9,124 nt of DNA from UBA6544 sp049601975. Lineage in GTDB: Bacteria; Pseudomonadota; Alphaproteobacteria; UBA8366. The notes under the pieces were generated by a model. It ran no database searches. It was not told the DNA's origin and worked only from the letters and a program-made list of their open reading frames with translations. The stretch is taken from assembly GCA_049601975.1 (NCBI GenBank), contig JBMYRC010000157.1, positions 1 through 9,124 of the forward strand, given 5' to 3'. Shown in pieces: positions 1-6,890 of this stretch (position 1 is the stretch's first letter; every line of letters starts with the position of its first letter). The position numbers and the translations under genes were made by a program.

Positions 1-192
1 ACGCCCGGCTTTACGTCTCGATACGATGTTACAGGCCTCGTCCACTACAAGATTTTTGGAGATATGGAACGCGCTATTGCGCGTGAGAAGACTCTGAAGA
101 AATGGCGGCGGGCTTGGAAATTGAAGTTGATCGAGCGGGAGAATCCGGATTGGCGGGATTTAAATCCGGAGATTACTGGAATCCCGCTGTAG
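1..192 (+). CDS. GIY-YIG nuclease-superfamily protein, C-terminal part (5' end outside window)
   Basis: Frame 1 is open from the first base to a TAG at 190-192 and gives 63 residues. The sequence matches the C-terminal half of the small stand-alone GIY-YIG proteins (YhbQ/UPF0213-like, usually about 85-100 residues). It has a LVHYKIFGD strand (residues 13-21), then AIAREKTLKKWRRAWKLKLIE (25-45), in which Glu29 of the REK motif is the likely metal-binding acid. It ends with the typical NPDWRDL (48-54). The GIY and YIG strands themselves lie upstream of the window and cannot be checked. Family members are structure-specific or presumed DNA endonucleases; many are uncharacterised. The gene converges on the dioxygenase gene, with 61 bp between the stop codons and no convincing terminator. 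Family assignment is firm; cellular role is unknown. Confidence 0.88.
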   Translation, partial: TPGFTSRYDVTGLVHYKIFGDMERAIAREKTLKKWRRAWKLKLIERENPDWRDLNPEITGIPL

Positions 193-253
193 ACTGTCTT
201 CGCGCAGGCGGGAACCAGCTCAGGCCGCAAACACTCATTATTGAAATACAGCC

Positions 254-1087
254 CTAAAACGGCTTATCTCCGCACACCGCCACCCGGTATCCGTGCCGTG
301 TCTCCGGGAAATAGTCCCAAAGTGCGCGGTGTTGCGTACAGCGGTTGTCCCATAACGCCACCGAATTATCGCGCCAGCGGAAGCGGCATTGGAATTCCGG
401 GGTCGCGATATGCGCATAGAGCATGGCCAGGATCGCGTCGCTCTCGGGTTTATTCAGTCCTTCGATATGGGTGGTGAAGACGGTGTTCACGAACAGTGCC
501 TTCTTGCCCGAGACCGGGTGGGTGCGGACGATGGGCTGTAATGCCTTCGGGTAGGTATCCTGCCCGTCTCGGAGCGCGCCCCGATGGCCATAGCGTGCCT
601 TGTGGCGTTTCTCCGAGGAATGCCAGGCCTTGAGTCCACCCAGGAAGCTCTTCATCTCATCTGACAAGGCGTCATAGGCCGCGTACATGCTGGCAAACAG
701 GGTATCCCCGCCCGGCTCCGGCACTTGGCGCAGGTGCAGGATGCTGCCCATCGGCGGTTCCTCATCAGCACTTACGTCCGTATGCCATTGTTGGCCGCCA
801 GAGACACTCGTCGAATTCTCATCCGCGTGAATGGTGACGACCTCTTCGTCGCCGTCGGTCGCAGGGGCGGCTGGGTGGACGTGCAACTTGCCAAACAGAC
901 GGGCGAAGGTCTTGTGCTGCTCTAGGGTCATTTCCTGATCGCGGAAGAAGATCACCTGATGCGCGACCAGCGCGTCGTGGATTTCTTGAAACGTTTGATT
1001 GCCGAGCGGTTGCGAGAGGTCCACACCGGAGATCTCCGCTCCGATAACTGGGCTGAGCGGCGTCACAGCAATGCGTTCGTAGGTCAT
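254..1087 (-). CDS. TauD/TfdA-family Fe(II)/2-oxoglutarate-dependent dioxygenase
   Basis: The predicted protein has 277 residues, the usual length for TauD-like enzymes. They are cytoplasmic and couple oxidative decarboxylation of 2-oxoglutarate to hydroxylation of a small substrate. The iron triad is visible as His102 and Asp104 in WHTD, and His253 in WDNRCTQHRALWDY. Thr129 (GGDTL) and Arg264 fit the 2-oxoglutarate contacts, and Arg268 matches the arginine that binds the sulfonate in E. coli TauD. The tyrosine of TauD's HPVYP loop is replaced (HPAAP, 71-75), and the segment before WHTD also differs, so the substrate may not be taurine. The ORF extends upstream to 1138, but I chose the ATG at 1087 because GAAGGGG lies 7 nt before it and the usual N-terminus starts there. 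It is transcribed alone, with a 246-bp gap to the gene upstream. Confidence 0.93.
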   Translation of the reverse strand: MTYERIAVTPLSPVIGAEISGVDLSQPLGNQTFQEIHDALVAHQVIFFRDQEMTLEQHKTFARLFGKLHVHPAAPATDGDEEVVTIHADENSTSVSGGQQWHTDVSADEEPPMGSILHLRQVPEPGGDTLFASMYAAYDALSDEMKSFLGGLKAWHSSEKRHKARYGHRGALRDGQDTYPKALQPIVRTHPVSGKKALFVNTVFTTHIEGLNKPESDAILAMLYAHIATPEFQCRFRWRDNSVALWDNRCTQHRALWDYFPETRHGYRVAVCGDKPF

Positions 1088-1094
1088 GGTTGTT

Positions 1095-1101
1095 CCCCTT
1101 C
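1095..1101 (-). promoter_or_regulatory. Shine-Dalgarno site fixing the dioxygenase start
   Basis: Read on the minus strand this is GAAGGGG, 7 nt before the ATG at 1087. It supports that start over the in-frame ATG at 1138, which would add 17 residues (including RSRRR) not typical of the family. Confidence 0.7.
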
Positions 1102-1187
1102 TTCGTGACCGCGTCACTAAACCGCCCGTCAGTGACAAATCGTCTAAATTATGGTAGGGTGAAAACTGTTCTTTGACACCTGAATGA

Positions 1188-1200
1188 TCGGAAATTCCGA
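1188..1200. promoter_or_regulatory. 13-bp perfect palindrome TCGGAA-A-TTCCGA, possible operator
   Basis: Two 6-bp arms, TCGGAA and TTCCGA, flank a single A. The site lies about 100 bp upstream of the dioxygenase start codon, where a transcription factor controlling that gene could bind. No matching second copy was noticed in the window. I cannot assign a regulator family, and no clear -35/-10 pair could be placed next to it. Confidence 0.35.
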
Positions 1201-1254
1201 CTGCACGTCTCTCACGTCTAAATCAGCGGTATTGTTATACTGTGCATGAGGTTG

Positions 1255-1325
1255 TTTCGCGAAAAACATGATGGTTCGCGGTGGATCATCCTTCGACAGG
1301 CTCAGGATGAGGCCTTTTCGCGAAA
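1255..1325. repeat. Composite palindromic intergenic repeat bounded by TTTCGCGAAA
   Basis: Identical 10-bp palindromes TTTCGCGAAA sit at 1255-1264 and 1316-1325. A further TTCGCG is at 1275-1280. Between them, TCATCCT (1286-1292) and AGGATGA (1304-1310) form a 7-bp stem with an 11-nt loop. From memory, the inner segment around CTTCGACAGGCTCAGGATGA resembles a short palindromic repeat scattered between genes in many proteobacterial genomes (REP/BIME-like). It lies just past the 3' end of the flagellar-rod-like gene, so it may also act as an RNA hairpin there. There is no T run typical of an intrinsic terminator. Confidence 0.6.
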
Positions 1326-1333
1326 GTTAACTG

Positions 1334-1618
1334 CTAGGCGGTTATATCCAGCAGACGTTCGCTCAACTCATCCTTGGTGCGGATGACGGCCACATTGGCT
1401 TTGAAACTCGTCTCGGCTTGGCTCAGTTCTGCCAAACCTTCAGTGCGGGCCAAGCTTGGGTTGGAGAGGGATATCGTGTCCTGCACGTCACGGGAACTGC
1501 CGCTCTTGGCCTGTTTGGGCACATCGGCGGTGACAATTTTCTCAGCGGCCTTGCCGACGCGCTCGGCGCTTTGGGTGAGACCGCTAAGGGCGCTTGATAA
1601 TACGGATGATACTGGCAT
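1334..1618 (-). CDS. Short flagellar rod/hook-like protein (94 aa, N- and C-terminal motifs only)
   Basis: The N-terminus (ALSGLTQSAERVGKAAEKIV, residues 10-29) resembles the flagellar rod/hook N-terminal helix, whose usual form is ALSGL-x-A-x-x-R-x-x-x-x-A-x-N-I-A-N. The C-terminus (LAELSQAETSFKANVAVIRT, 62-81, then KDELSERLLDI) closely resembles the C-terminal helix of FlgB/C/E/F/G proteins (EL-x-x-x-x-x-AQ-x-A-F-x-A-N-x-x-V-I-x-T-x-D). Only about 30 residues join them, so the central domain of a normal rod or hook protein (130-400 aa) is absent. GAGGAGAAGGAA directly precedes the ATG, supporting this start. No other flagellar gene is in view. It could be an orphan axial-family mini-protein or a remnant; the clean start, stop and SD argue against decay. 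The export or assembly role is inferred only from the motifs. Confidence 0.72.
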   Translation of the reverse strand: MPVSSVLSSALSGLTQSAERVGKAAEKIVTADVPKQAKSGSSRDVQDTISLSNPSLARTEGLAELSQAETSFKANVAVIRTKDELSERLLDITA

Positions 1619-1730
1619 TTCCTTCTCCTCATCACCACTCTAGGGAAAACGCGGCTCCCGACCAGTGATGGCGGTCACACTCGCGCTAAAAGATTAACAA
1701 ATGCTGAACAAGACCGAAGACACGTTCACC

Positions 1731-2714
1731 CTAGCCATCCCCGCTCTTGGGTGAGGAGCTGGCCCCGGCCGCTAATTTCCGCTCTCGGTAATAGACATAC
1801 AGTCCCGACGAGACGATTACGGCCACACCCACCCAGGTGAGCAGATCAGGGAAATCACCAAAGAAGATTAAGCCGAGTGTCGTCGCTCCCACGATCTCGA
1901 CATATTGGAAGGGCGCTATCTGACCCGCTCCGATACGCCTAGTCGCCAAAGCCACAAAGACATGCCCCGCGGTTGCTATTGCCCCAAGCAGGAATAGCAA
2001 TCCCCACTCTATTCCATTGGGCATCGCCACCGCTAAAAAGGGGAGGCCGGTCATCGGTCCGACCAGTAAGACCGGTGTCAGCGCCAGCGCACCGAAAACA
2101 CCGACATAGAATTGCATGCCGATGGCGTTGGCCACGCTGCCGCCTCGCGCCAATTTACGGGTCAGCAGCATGTAAAGCGCGAAGCCGAAAGCCGCCAAGA
2201 TCGGCAGCAACGCCGTGGCACCAAAGGCCGTGTAGCTCGGGCGCACGATCAGCATCGACCCGGCCAGTCCCACCAAGACCGCGCTGATCCGTCGCCAGCC
2301 GATCGGCTCGCCGAGGAAAACCGCCGATAACAACGTGAACATTAACGGGCTGACAAAGAAGATCGAGATCGCATCCGCGAGCGGCATGACCGATAATGCG
2401 GCGAAGAAGACGACGGTCACCGTCGCCATCAAGACCCCGCGCGCGATATGGGACCAAAGGTTCGGACCGACCCGCAAACCGCCGTCTCGTAGCGCGAAAG
2501 GTAGGAGGAAGATCGCCTGCAGGACATGCCGGACCCAGGCGACTTCTCCCGCCGAGATCGATCCGGACAGTCCTTTGGCGATGGCATCGATCCCCGGCAA
2601 AATCAGCATCGCCGAGACGATGAAGATCACGCCTTGGCGGAGATCGGCGGCGGAAGGTTGATGGGACCCGGTCATGGTCGGACAGTGCCGGGTCGCAAGG
2701 TAGGCGGCAATCAT
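1731..2714 (-). CDS. EamA/DMT-family 10-TM transporter
   Basis: The predicted inner-membrane protein has 327 residues. About ten hydrophobic segments are visible, near residues 27-46, 54-74, 88-108, 113-133, 140-158, 167-185, 200-219, 236-256, 263-285 and 290-308. These form the tandem 5+5 EamA repeat of drug/metabolite transporters. The hallmark FLGEPIGWRRISAVLVGLAGSMLIVRP-type end of repeat one is at 133-159. In the second repeat the equivalent acid is Asp287 (FFGDFP). Charged residues at the C-terminus fit a cytoplasmic tail. Family members export or import metabolites, amino acids or nucleosides; the substrate cannot be read from sequence. The gene begins 13 nt after the CoA-transferase stop, so the two are probably cotranscribed. 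The start is uncertain: the ATG at 2714 has AGGG 11 nt upstream, while the alternative ATG at 2675 (13 residues shorter) has no clear SD. Confidence 0.9.
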   Translation of the reverse strand: MIAAYLATRHCPTMTGSHQPSAADLRQGVIFIVSAMLILPGIDAIAKGLSGSISAGEVAWVRHVLQAIFLLPFALRDGGLRVGPNLWSHIARGVLMATVTVVFFAALSVMPLADAISIFFVSPLMFTLLSAVFLGEPIGWRRISAVLVGLAGSMLIVRPSYTAFGATALLPILAAFGFALYMLLTRKLARGGSVANAIGMQFYVGVFGALALTPVLLVGPMTGLPFLAVAMPNGIEWGLLFLLGAIATAGHVFVALATRRIGAGQIAPFQYVEIVGATTLGLIFFGDFPDLLTWVGVAVIVSSGLYVYYRERKLAAGASSSPKSGDG

Positions 2715-2727
2715 TATTAGTTGCGCC

Positions 2728-3969
2728 CTACTCCGCCGCCTGCGCTACCGGCTCCGGGACACTGATCACCCCATCAAGGATAAACCCGGAAACCTCAGCT
2801 TCCGAATATCCGAATTCCGCCAAGACTTCCGATCCGTGCTCGCCCAATCGAGGAGCCGCACGGCGCACAGACGTTGGGGACTTGGACAGTTTCACCGCCG
2901 GTCCCAATGTGTCGACCTTGCCGACGGAGGAGTGTTCGACCTCGACTATCATGCCCCGGTGACGGGCTTGCTCGTTCTGGTGCATTTCGCCGGTGTCGAG
3001 GATCGGGCCTGACGGCAATCCGGCTTTTTCGAAGATCGGGCCCCATTCTGCCCGTGTCTTCAGGATGAAATGAGGTGCCAGGATATCGCGCACTTGGTCA
3101 AGATTGGCCATCCGTTCTGGTGTCTTCGCAAAGCGAGGATCCTCGCCGAGCTCCTCCTGGCCGATAATTTTACAAAGGCGCTGCCAATGGCGGTCGCTCC
3201 CGGCGGATAAAGTCATCCAGCCGTCGCTTGCCTTAAAGACTTCATAAGGCCCGTTCAGCGGGTGGACGTTGCCGAGTGCCTCCGGCGCCTTACCGGTTGC
3301 GACATATTGCGAGGACTGATGGAAACTCGCCGCAATGCCGGATTCAAACAGCGAAGTATCGACGAATTGCCCTTCTCCCGTGTTGTTGCGGTGTTGGAGA
3401 GCAGCGAGAACTCCCATCGCGCCGAACATCCCGGTCATGACATCGCAGATGGGTGCTCCGCTCTTGAGTGGTGGATGATCGAGGCCGTAGCCGGTCACGC
3501 TCATCAATCCGCTCATGCCCTGCGCGATTAGATCGACACCCGCGCGGTGCGAATACGGCCCGGTCGCGCCGAAGCCGGAGACCGCCAAATAGATTAAACT
3601 TGGGTTGATGTCCTTCAAGTCGTCATACCCAAGGCCAAGTTTCGGCATGGTCTCGCGCAGGAAATTCTCTACCAAGACATCCGAGCCCTTGACCATACGG
3701 CGAAAGATATCCTTGCCTACCTCGCTCTTCAGGTCGATGGCGATGCCCCGCTTGTTGCGGTTGATCATCATGAAGGAGGAGGATTCACCCTTAATTAGCG
3801 GGACGAAACGGCGCGTGGCGTCGCCCCCATCCGGGCGTTCGACCTTGATCACATCGGCGCCGAAATCAGCTAAATGCATCGCGGCCGCCGGGCCCGCAAG
3901 ATTGGCCGTAACATCGAGAACCTTAATGCCCGCGAGCGGGCCCTTCGCTTGCTCGGTCATATCCGTCAC
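2728..3969 (-). CDS. CaiB/BaiF (class III) CoA-transferase
   Basis: The protein has 413 residues, normal for class III CoA-transferases, which move CoA between carboxylic acids through an aspartyl thioester. The N-terminus has the expected PLAGIKVLDVTANLAGPAAA (11-30), then LADFGADVIKVERP (33-46) and RNKRGIAIDLK (71-81). The catalytic Asp is Asp176 in GAPICDVMTGMFGAM. The typical LQHRNNTGEGQFVDTSLFES follows at 191-210. The C-terminal lobe carries the usual AEWGPIFEKAGLPSGPI. GGAGGAG lies about 8 nt before the ATG. Relatives act on formyl-, carnitine-, mesaconyl-, succinyl- or 2-methylacyl substrates; the acid used here is not deducible. It pairs with the DMT transporter downstream (13 nt). 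It is separated from the amidase operon upstream by 100 bp holding a hairpin repeat, so it may be its own unit or a distal part of that operon. Confidence 0.94.
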   Translation of the reverse strand: MTDMTEQAKGPLAGIKVLDVTANLAGPAAAMHLADFGADVIKVERPDGGDATRRFVPLIKGESSSFMMINRNKRGIAIDLKSEVGKDIFRRMVKGSDVLVENFLRETMPKLGLGYDDLKDINPSLIYLAVSGFGATGPYSHRAGVDLIAQGMSGLMSVTGYGLDHPPLKSGAPICDVMTGMFGAMGVLAALQHRNNTGEGQFVDTSLFESGIAASFHQSSQYVATGKAPEALGNVHPLNGPYEVFKASDGWMTLSAGSDRHWQRLCKIIGQEELGEDPRFAKTPERMANLDQVRDILAPHFILKTRAEWGPIFEKAGLPSGPILDTGEMHQNEQARHRGMIVEVEHSSVGKVDTLGPAVKLSKSPTSVRRAAPRLGEHGSEVLAEFGYSEAEVSGFILDGVISVPEPVAQAAE

Positions 3970-4020
3970 TCCTCCGCTAAAATTCTTTGGAGAGTGAAGT
4001 AGATCAACTGCCCAGTGCCC

Positions 4021-4062
4021 CCACCCTAAGCCTCCCCCGCATGCGGGAGAGGGTTAGGGTGG
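4021..4062. repeat. Long imperfect hairpin repeat between amidase and CoA-transferase genes
   Basis: CCACCCTAA (4021-4029) is exactly complementary to TTAGGGTGG (4054-4062). The inner part continues CCTC-C-CCCG / CGGG-A-GAGG around a CATG tip, with one G/G and one C/A mismatch. This stem of about 19 positions lies 7 nt after the amidase stop. From memory, CCACCCTAA...TTAGGGTGG hairpins are common dispersed intergenic repeats in alphaproteobacteria. It could stabilise or attenuate transcripts at the end of the operon, but there is no T run on either strand, so I do not call a rho-independent terminator. Confidence 0.75.
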
Positions 4063-4069
4063 AGAATTC

Positions 4070-5488
4070 TTACTGCGCCAAGTCCGGCACTCGTTCATGC
4101 CAGTTCGTTCCGCGCTGATAAGCATGACCCACGGTACACAGACTCGCCTCGTCGAATGGACGTCCGATCAATTGAAACGCCGTCGGCAGTCCCAACGGCG
4201 TGATGCCACAGGGCACGCTCAGGGCCGGTAAGCCGAGATAGCTAATCGGGCGCGTATTCTTCGATATCCGCAACACGACGGCGGGCATATCCTCGCTGCC
4301 GCCGACATCCACATCCGCCAGTTTCGGCGCGGTGATCGGCATCGTCGGTGTCAGCAGGACATCGCAATCCCGAAACGCTGTCGCGCAATAGTCGCGCAGA
4401 TAAGTGTCCCGCATTGTCAGCGCCTCAATATATCGGGTCGCCGGTTGATAGAGCCCGAACTCGATGCGCCGTCGGACCATGTCGCCATAATCGCCGGGCC
4501 GCTCGACCAACCACTTGCGATGGATCGTCGCCGCTTCCGATGCCAGCGCGGCGGCCCAGATCAGGTTCATCTCCTCGTGATTCGGCACATCGGCTTCGAC
4601 CAATACTGCGCCCGCATCCGCCAGTACTTGTTGGGCTCCTTCGACCAACGCTTCCACATCCGGATCCATGTCGTCGTAATAGTAGGTGCTAGGAATGCCG
4701 ATCCGGAGCCCTTCGACCGAATTCATGCAGGCCGCTTCATAGGCGTCCATGGGTCGACGGCTCGAGGTTGCATCCTTCGGGTCGTGTCCCGCGATCGTAT
4801 CCATGATCCGCGCCGCATCGCGCACGGTGCGGGTCAACGGCCCGCCGCAATCAAAGGAAAACGATAACGGCATTAACCCGTAACGGCTAACACGGGTCTG
4901 GGTCGGTTTAAAACCCACAACGCCGGACATGCTGGACGGAATACGGATGGAACCACCTGTATCTGAGCCGAGCGCCCCATAGACGATCCGCGCCGCGACT
5001 GTTGCCCCCGAGCCGCTCGAAGAGCCGCCCGGCGCGTGTTCGGGATTCCAAGGATTGTGACAATCGCCGTAATGCACGTTGTTCCCGATGGGTCCAACCG
5101 CGAATTCTGACATATTCAGACCGCCAAGATAGAGCGCTCCCGCTTCTTCTAACCGGGCAATTACCGTCGCGGTGCGGTCGGCTACGTAATCGGCTCTGAT
5201 CTTCGAGCCGCAGGTGGTGACCTTGCCTTCGCGGTAATACATGTCCTTATGCGCTAACGGCACACCCGCAAGTGCGCCGACGGTCTCGCCTCGCGCAATC
5301 CTGCCGTCGACTTCGGCCGCTGCCTTCAGGGCCACATCTGCTTCCAGAGAAATGAACGCGTTCAGGGTAGGTTGCAGGCGCTCCGCCCGGCGGATCGCGG
5401 TCTCGGTGACTTCGACGGCGGTGACGTCTTTCGACTTGATACGATCAGCGACGTCACACGCGTCGAGGAAGGCGATGTCGTCACTCAT
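4070..5488 (-). CDS. Amidase-signature hydrolase, AtzE/GatA-like
   Basis: The protein has 472 residues, the normal length for amidase-signature enzymes. They hydrolyse C-N amide bonds with a Lys-cisSer-Ser triad in the cytoplasm. The triad is Lys81 (PLAHKDMY), Ser156 (APGGSSSGSG) and Ser180 (GSDTGGSIRIPS). The spacings of 75 and 24 residues equal those of FAAH (Lys142, Ser217, Ser241). The glycine-rich GGSS segment and the FKPTQTRVSRYG strand complete the signature. The ATG overlaps the stop of the preceding 70-residue gene in an ATGA, so translation is probably coupled. That arrangement, a small GatC-like subunit directly before the amidase, is the one described for the 1-carboxybiuret hydrolase AtzE with AtzG and for GatCA. 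It is unlikely to be the tRNA amidotransferase itself: no gatB is nearby, and its company is catabolic. The true substrate is unknown. Confidence 0.93.
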   Translation of the reverse strand: MSDDIAFLDACDVADRIKSKDVTAVEVTETAIRRAERLQPTLNAFISLEADVALKAAAEVDGRIARGETVGALAGVPLAHKDMYYREGKVTTCGSKIRADYVADRTATVIARLEEAGALYLGGLNMSEFAVGPIGNNVHYGDCHNPWNPEHAPGGSSSGSGATVAARIVYGALGSDTGGSIRIPSSMSGVVGFKPTQTRVSRYGLMPLSFSFDCGGPLTRTVRDAARIMDTIAGHDPKDATSSRRPMDAYEAACMNSVEGLRIGIPSTYYYDDMDPDVEALVEGAQQVLADAGAVLVEADVPNHEEMNLIWAAALASEAATIHRKWLVERPGDYGDMVRRRIEFGLYQPATRYIEALTMRDTYLRDYCATAFRDCDVLLTPTMPITAPKLADVDVGGSEDMPAVVLRISKNTRPISYLGLPALSVPCGITPLGLPTAFQLIGRPFDEASLCTVGHAYQRGTNWHERVPDLAQ

Positions 5489-5697
5489 GGCTGCTTCCCT
5501 TCGGGTGCAAGATCCTCCAACGCATCATCGTAGTCAGCTGGCTCCATATCGAACTCAAGATGCCTCGCGACCGCTTCGCCGGCATCGTCCATCGGCGACA
5601 ACATATCCGCCAGCGTCTGCCGGTCCGCTTCTGGTAATGTGAAGCGGTGCCAAACCTCCGCCAGCTTGGCGACGAAACCACCGGTAATGCTGCTCAT
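5485..5697 (-). CDS. AtzG/GatC-like small amidase subunit (DUF4089-like)
   Basis: The protein has 70 residues and is rich in Asp/Glu and Ala. It reads as helical: FVAKLAEVWHRFTLPEADRQ (8-27), then LADMLSPMDDAGEAVARHLEFDMEPADY. The pattern LTLPEADR - short helix - LEF-x-x-EPA resembles AtzG/DUF4089 and GatC proteins. These stabilise a partner amidase, wrapping around it and holding its fold. An alternative in-frame reading is unlikely, since AGAGGGG stands about 9 nt before the ATG at 5697. The gene starts 5 nt after the class V enzyme's stop, and its TGA overlaps the amidase ATG by 4 nt. Stoichiometric, coupled production with the amidase is therefore expected. The assignment rests on length, pattern and position; sequence similarity in this family is weak, so a profile search is needed to confirm it. 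Confidence 0.75.
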   Translation of the reverse strand: MSSITGGFVAKLAEVWHRFTLPEADRQTLADMLSPMDDAGEAVARHLEFDMEPADYDDALEDLAPEGKQP

Positions 5698-5702
5698 CTG
5701 TT

Positions 5703-6884
5703 TTAGCCCCTCTCTGTCGATAATGCAGATACCGCTTCCAGGAGGCGGGCGATCTCCGCATCGTCATTGTAATAATGCACCGATGCGCGAACGACCGGCG
5801 GCAAATTGCGACGTGACGCATCAAGCAAAGTGCTGGAGGGGTTGGAGACGCTGACATTGATCCGCCGCGCAGACAACGCAGCTTTGATATCTAGTGCATC
5901 CACACCCTCCAGGGTGAAGGTCACGATCCCACATCGAACGCGACCGATATCCCGCACCTCGACACCGGGGATAGACGACAGGCCCTCCCGCAACGTCCCG
6001 GCCAACACCTGTGCACGTTCCCAGATATCCGCGAGCCCGACATCCAGCGCATAATCGACAGCAACGCCCAATCCCAGGCGGGCGGCGTAATTGTTCTCCC
6101 AATTCTCGAAGCGCCTTGCGTCGGGCCGTACCTCGAAACGATCGGGCGCCACCCATTCTGCCGAAAACATATCAAGCATCGGCGGCTCCAAGGTTTCCAG
6201 AAGCCCAGCGCGAACATACAAGAAGCCGGTGCCTCGAGGGCCACGTAAATACTTACGACCGGTAGCCGATAGGATGTCGCAGCCGATCTCTTCCACGTCG
6301 ACTGGCATGTGGCCGACGGTCTGACACGCATCGAGCAAATAGGTGATGTCGTGCTTTTTAGCAATTTTCCCGATTTCCGCCGCCGGATTAACGAGGCCGC
6401 CGTTTGTCGGGATATGGGTGATGGAGATCAACTTGACCCGCTCGTCGATCATATTCTCTAGAGCGCCAACATCGACCTCGCCACTATTCGTTGAGGGAAT
6501 TGTCTCGACGATCGCACCAACCTTTTTCGCGACTTGCAGATAGGCGATATAGTTGGCGGCGTATTCGGCTTCCGCCGTCAGTATTCGATCTCCCTTGGCG
6601 AACGGCAGCGCATAGAAAGCCATATCCCAAGCGACAGTCGCATTCTCCACCAAAGCGATTTCCTGGGTCTTTGAGCCAATCAATCGGGCAACCGAAGTAT
6701 AGACCGCCTCGCATCGTTCCGTCGCCTCAGCTGCCGCTTCGTAACCGCCGATCGCAGCTTCGAGTTTCAGATGATCGATTTGGGCATTCAAAACCGGCGT
6801 GGGCATCAACGCCGCACCCGCATTATTGAAATGCGCCACATTTGAGAGGCCCGGCGTATCGCGGCGAAGTTTCTCTATATTCAT
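5703..6884 (-). CDS. Class V aminotransferase-fold PLP enzyme (desulfurase-like, no catalytic Cys)
   Basis: The protein has 393 residues. The N-terminus HFNNAGAALMP (18-28) is the substrate-side motif of NifS/SufS-like enzymes. Asp185 and Gln188 (YLLDACQTVGHMPVD) contact the PLP ring and phenolate. The Schiff-base lysine is Lys211 in SATGRKYLRGPRGTGFLYV. The substrate-binding Arg is in VRASVHYYN near the C-terminus. The region where group II desulfurases carry their active Cys reads INVSVSNPSST and has none. It is therefore more likely a lyase, epimerase or aminotransferase acting on an amino acid or sulfoxide (compare EgtE, cystine lyase, isopenicillin N epimerase) than a sulfur donor for Fe-S clusters. 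It starts 6 nt after the LLM gene stop with GAAGGTAA as SD, and is followed 5 nt later by the AtzG-like gene. Substrate unknown. Confidence 0.9.
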   Translation of the reverse strand: MNIEKLRRDTPGLSNVAHFNNAGAALMPTPVLNAQIDHLKLEAAIGGYEAAAEATERCEAVYTSVARLIGSKTQEIALVENATVAWDMAFYALPFAKGDRILTAEAEYAANYIAYLQVAKKVGAIVETIPSTNSGEVDVGALENMIDERVKLISITHIPTNGGLVNPAAEIGKIAKKHDITYLLDACQTVGHMPVDVEEIGCDILSATGRKYLRGPRGTGFLYVRAGLLETLEPPMLDMFSAEWVAPDRFEVRPDARRFENWENNYAARLGLGVAVDYALDVGLADIWERAQVLAGTLREGLSSIPGVEVRDIGRVRCGIVTFTLEGVDALDIKAALSARRINVSVSNPSSTLLDASRRNLPPVVRASVHYYNDDAEIARLLEAVSALSTERG

Positions 6885-6890
6885 GACGAA

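Noticed and set aside
251..267. AGCC...GGCT stem after the dioxygenase stop as a terminator
   Set aside because: A 4-bp stem with a 7-nt loop and no T run is too weak to call.
1173..1178. TTGACA on the + strand as a possible -35 box
   Set aside because: No -10-like hexamer at 16-18 bp, and no + strand gene follows before 8565.
1665..1678. GTGA-N6-TCAC upstream of the flagellar-rod-like gene, reminiscent of the CRP-like site at 8451-8468
   Set aside because: Arms are only 4 bp and the outer T/A of the core are missing, so this is expected by chance at this frequency.
3605..3997. 130-residue + strand open frame across the CoA-transferase gene
   Set aside because: It is antisense to a clearly conserved gene, has no SD or family motif, and reflects codon bias of the true frame.
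4021..4062. Intrinsic terminator for the amidase operon
   Set aside because: The hairpin is strong but no U tract follows on either strand, so it is listed as a repeat instead.
4445..4867. 140-residue + strand open frame inside the amidase gene
   Set aside because: Opposite-strand shadow; composition rich in Arg/His/Ile with no recognisable domain, and the amidase catalytic motifs flank it on the other strand.
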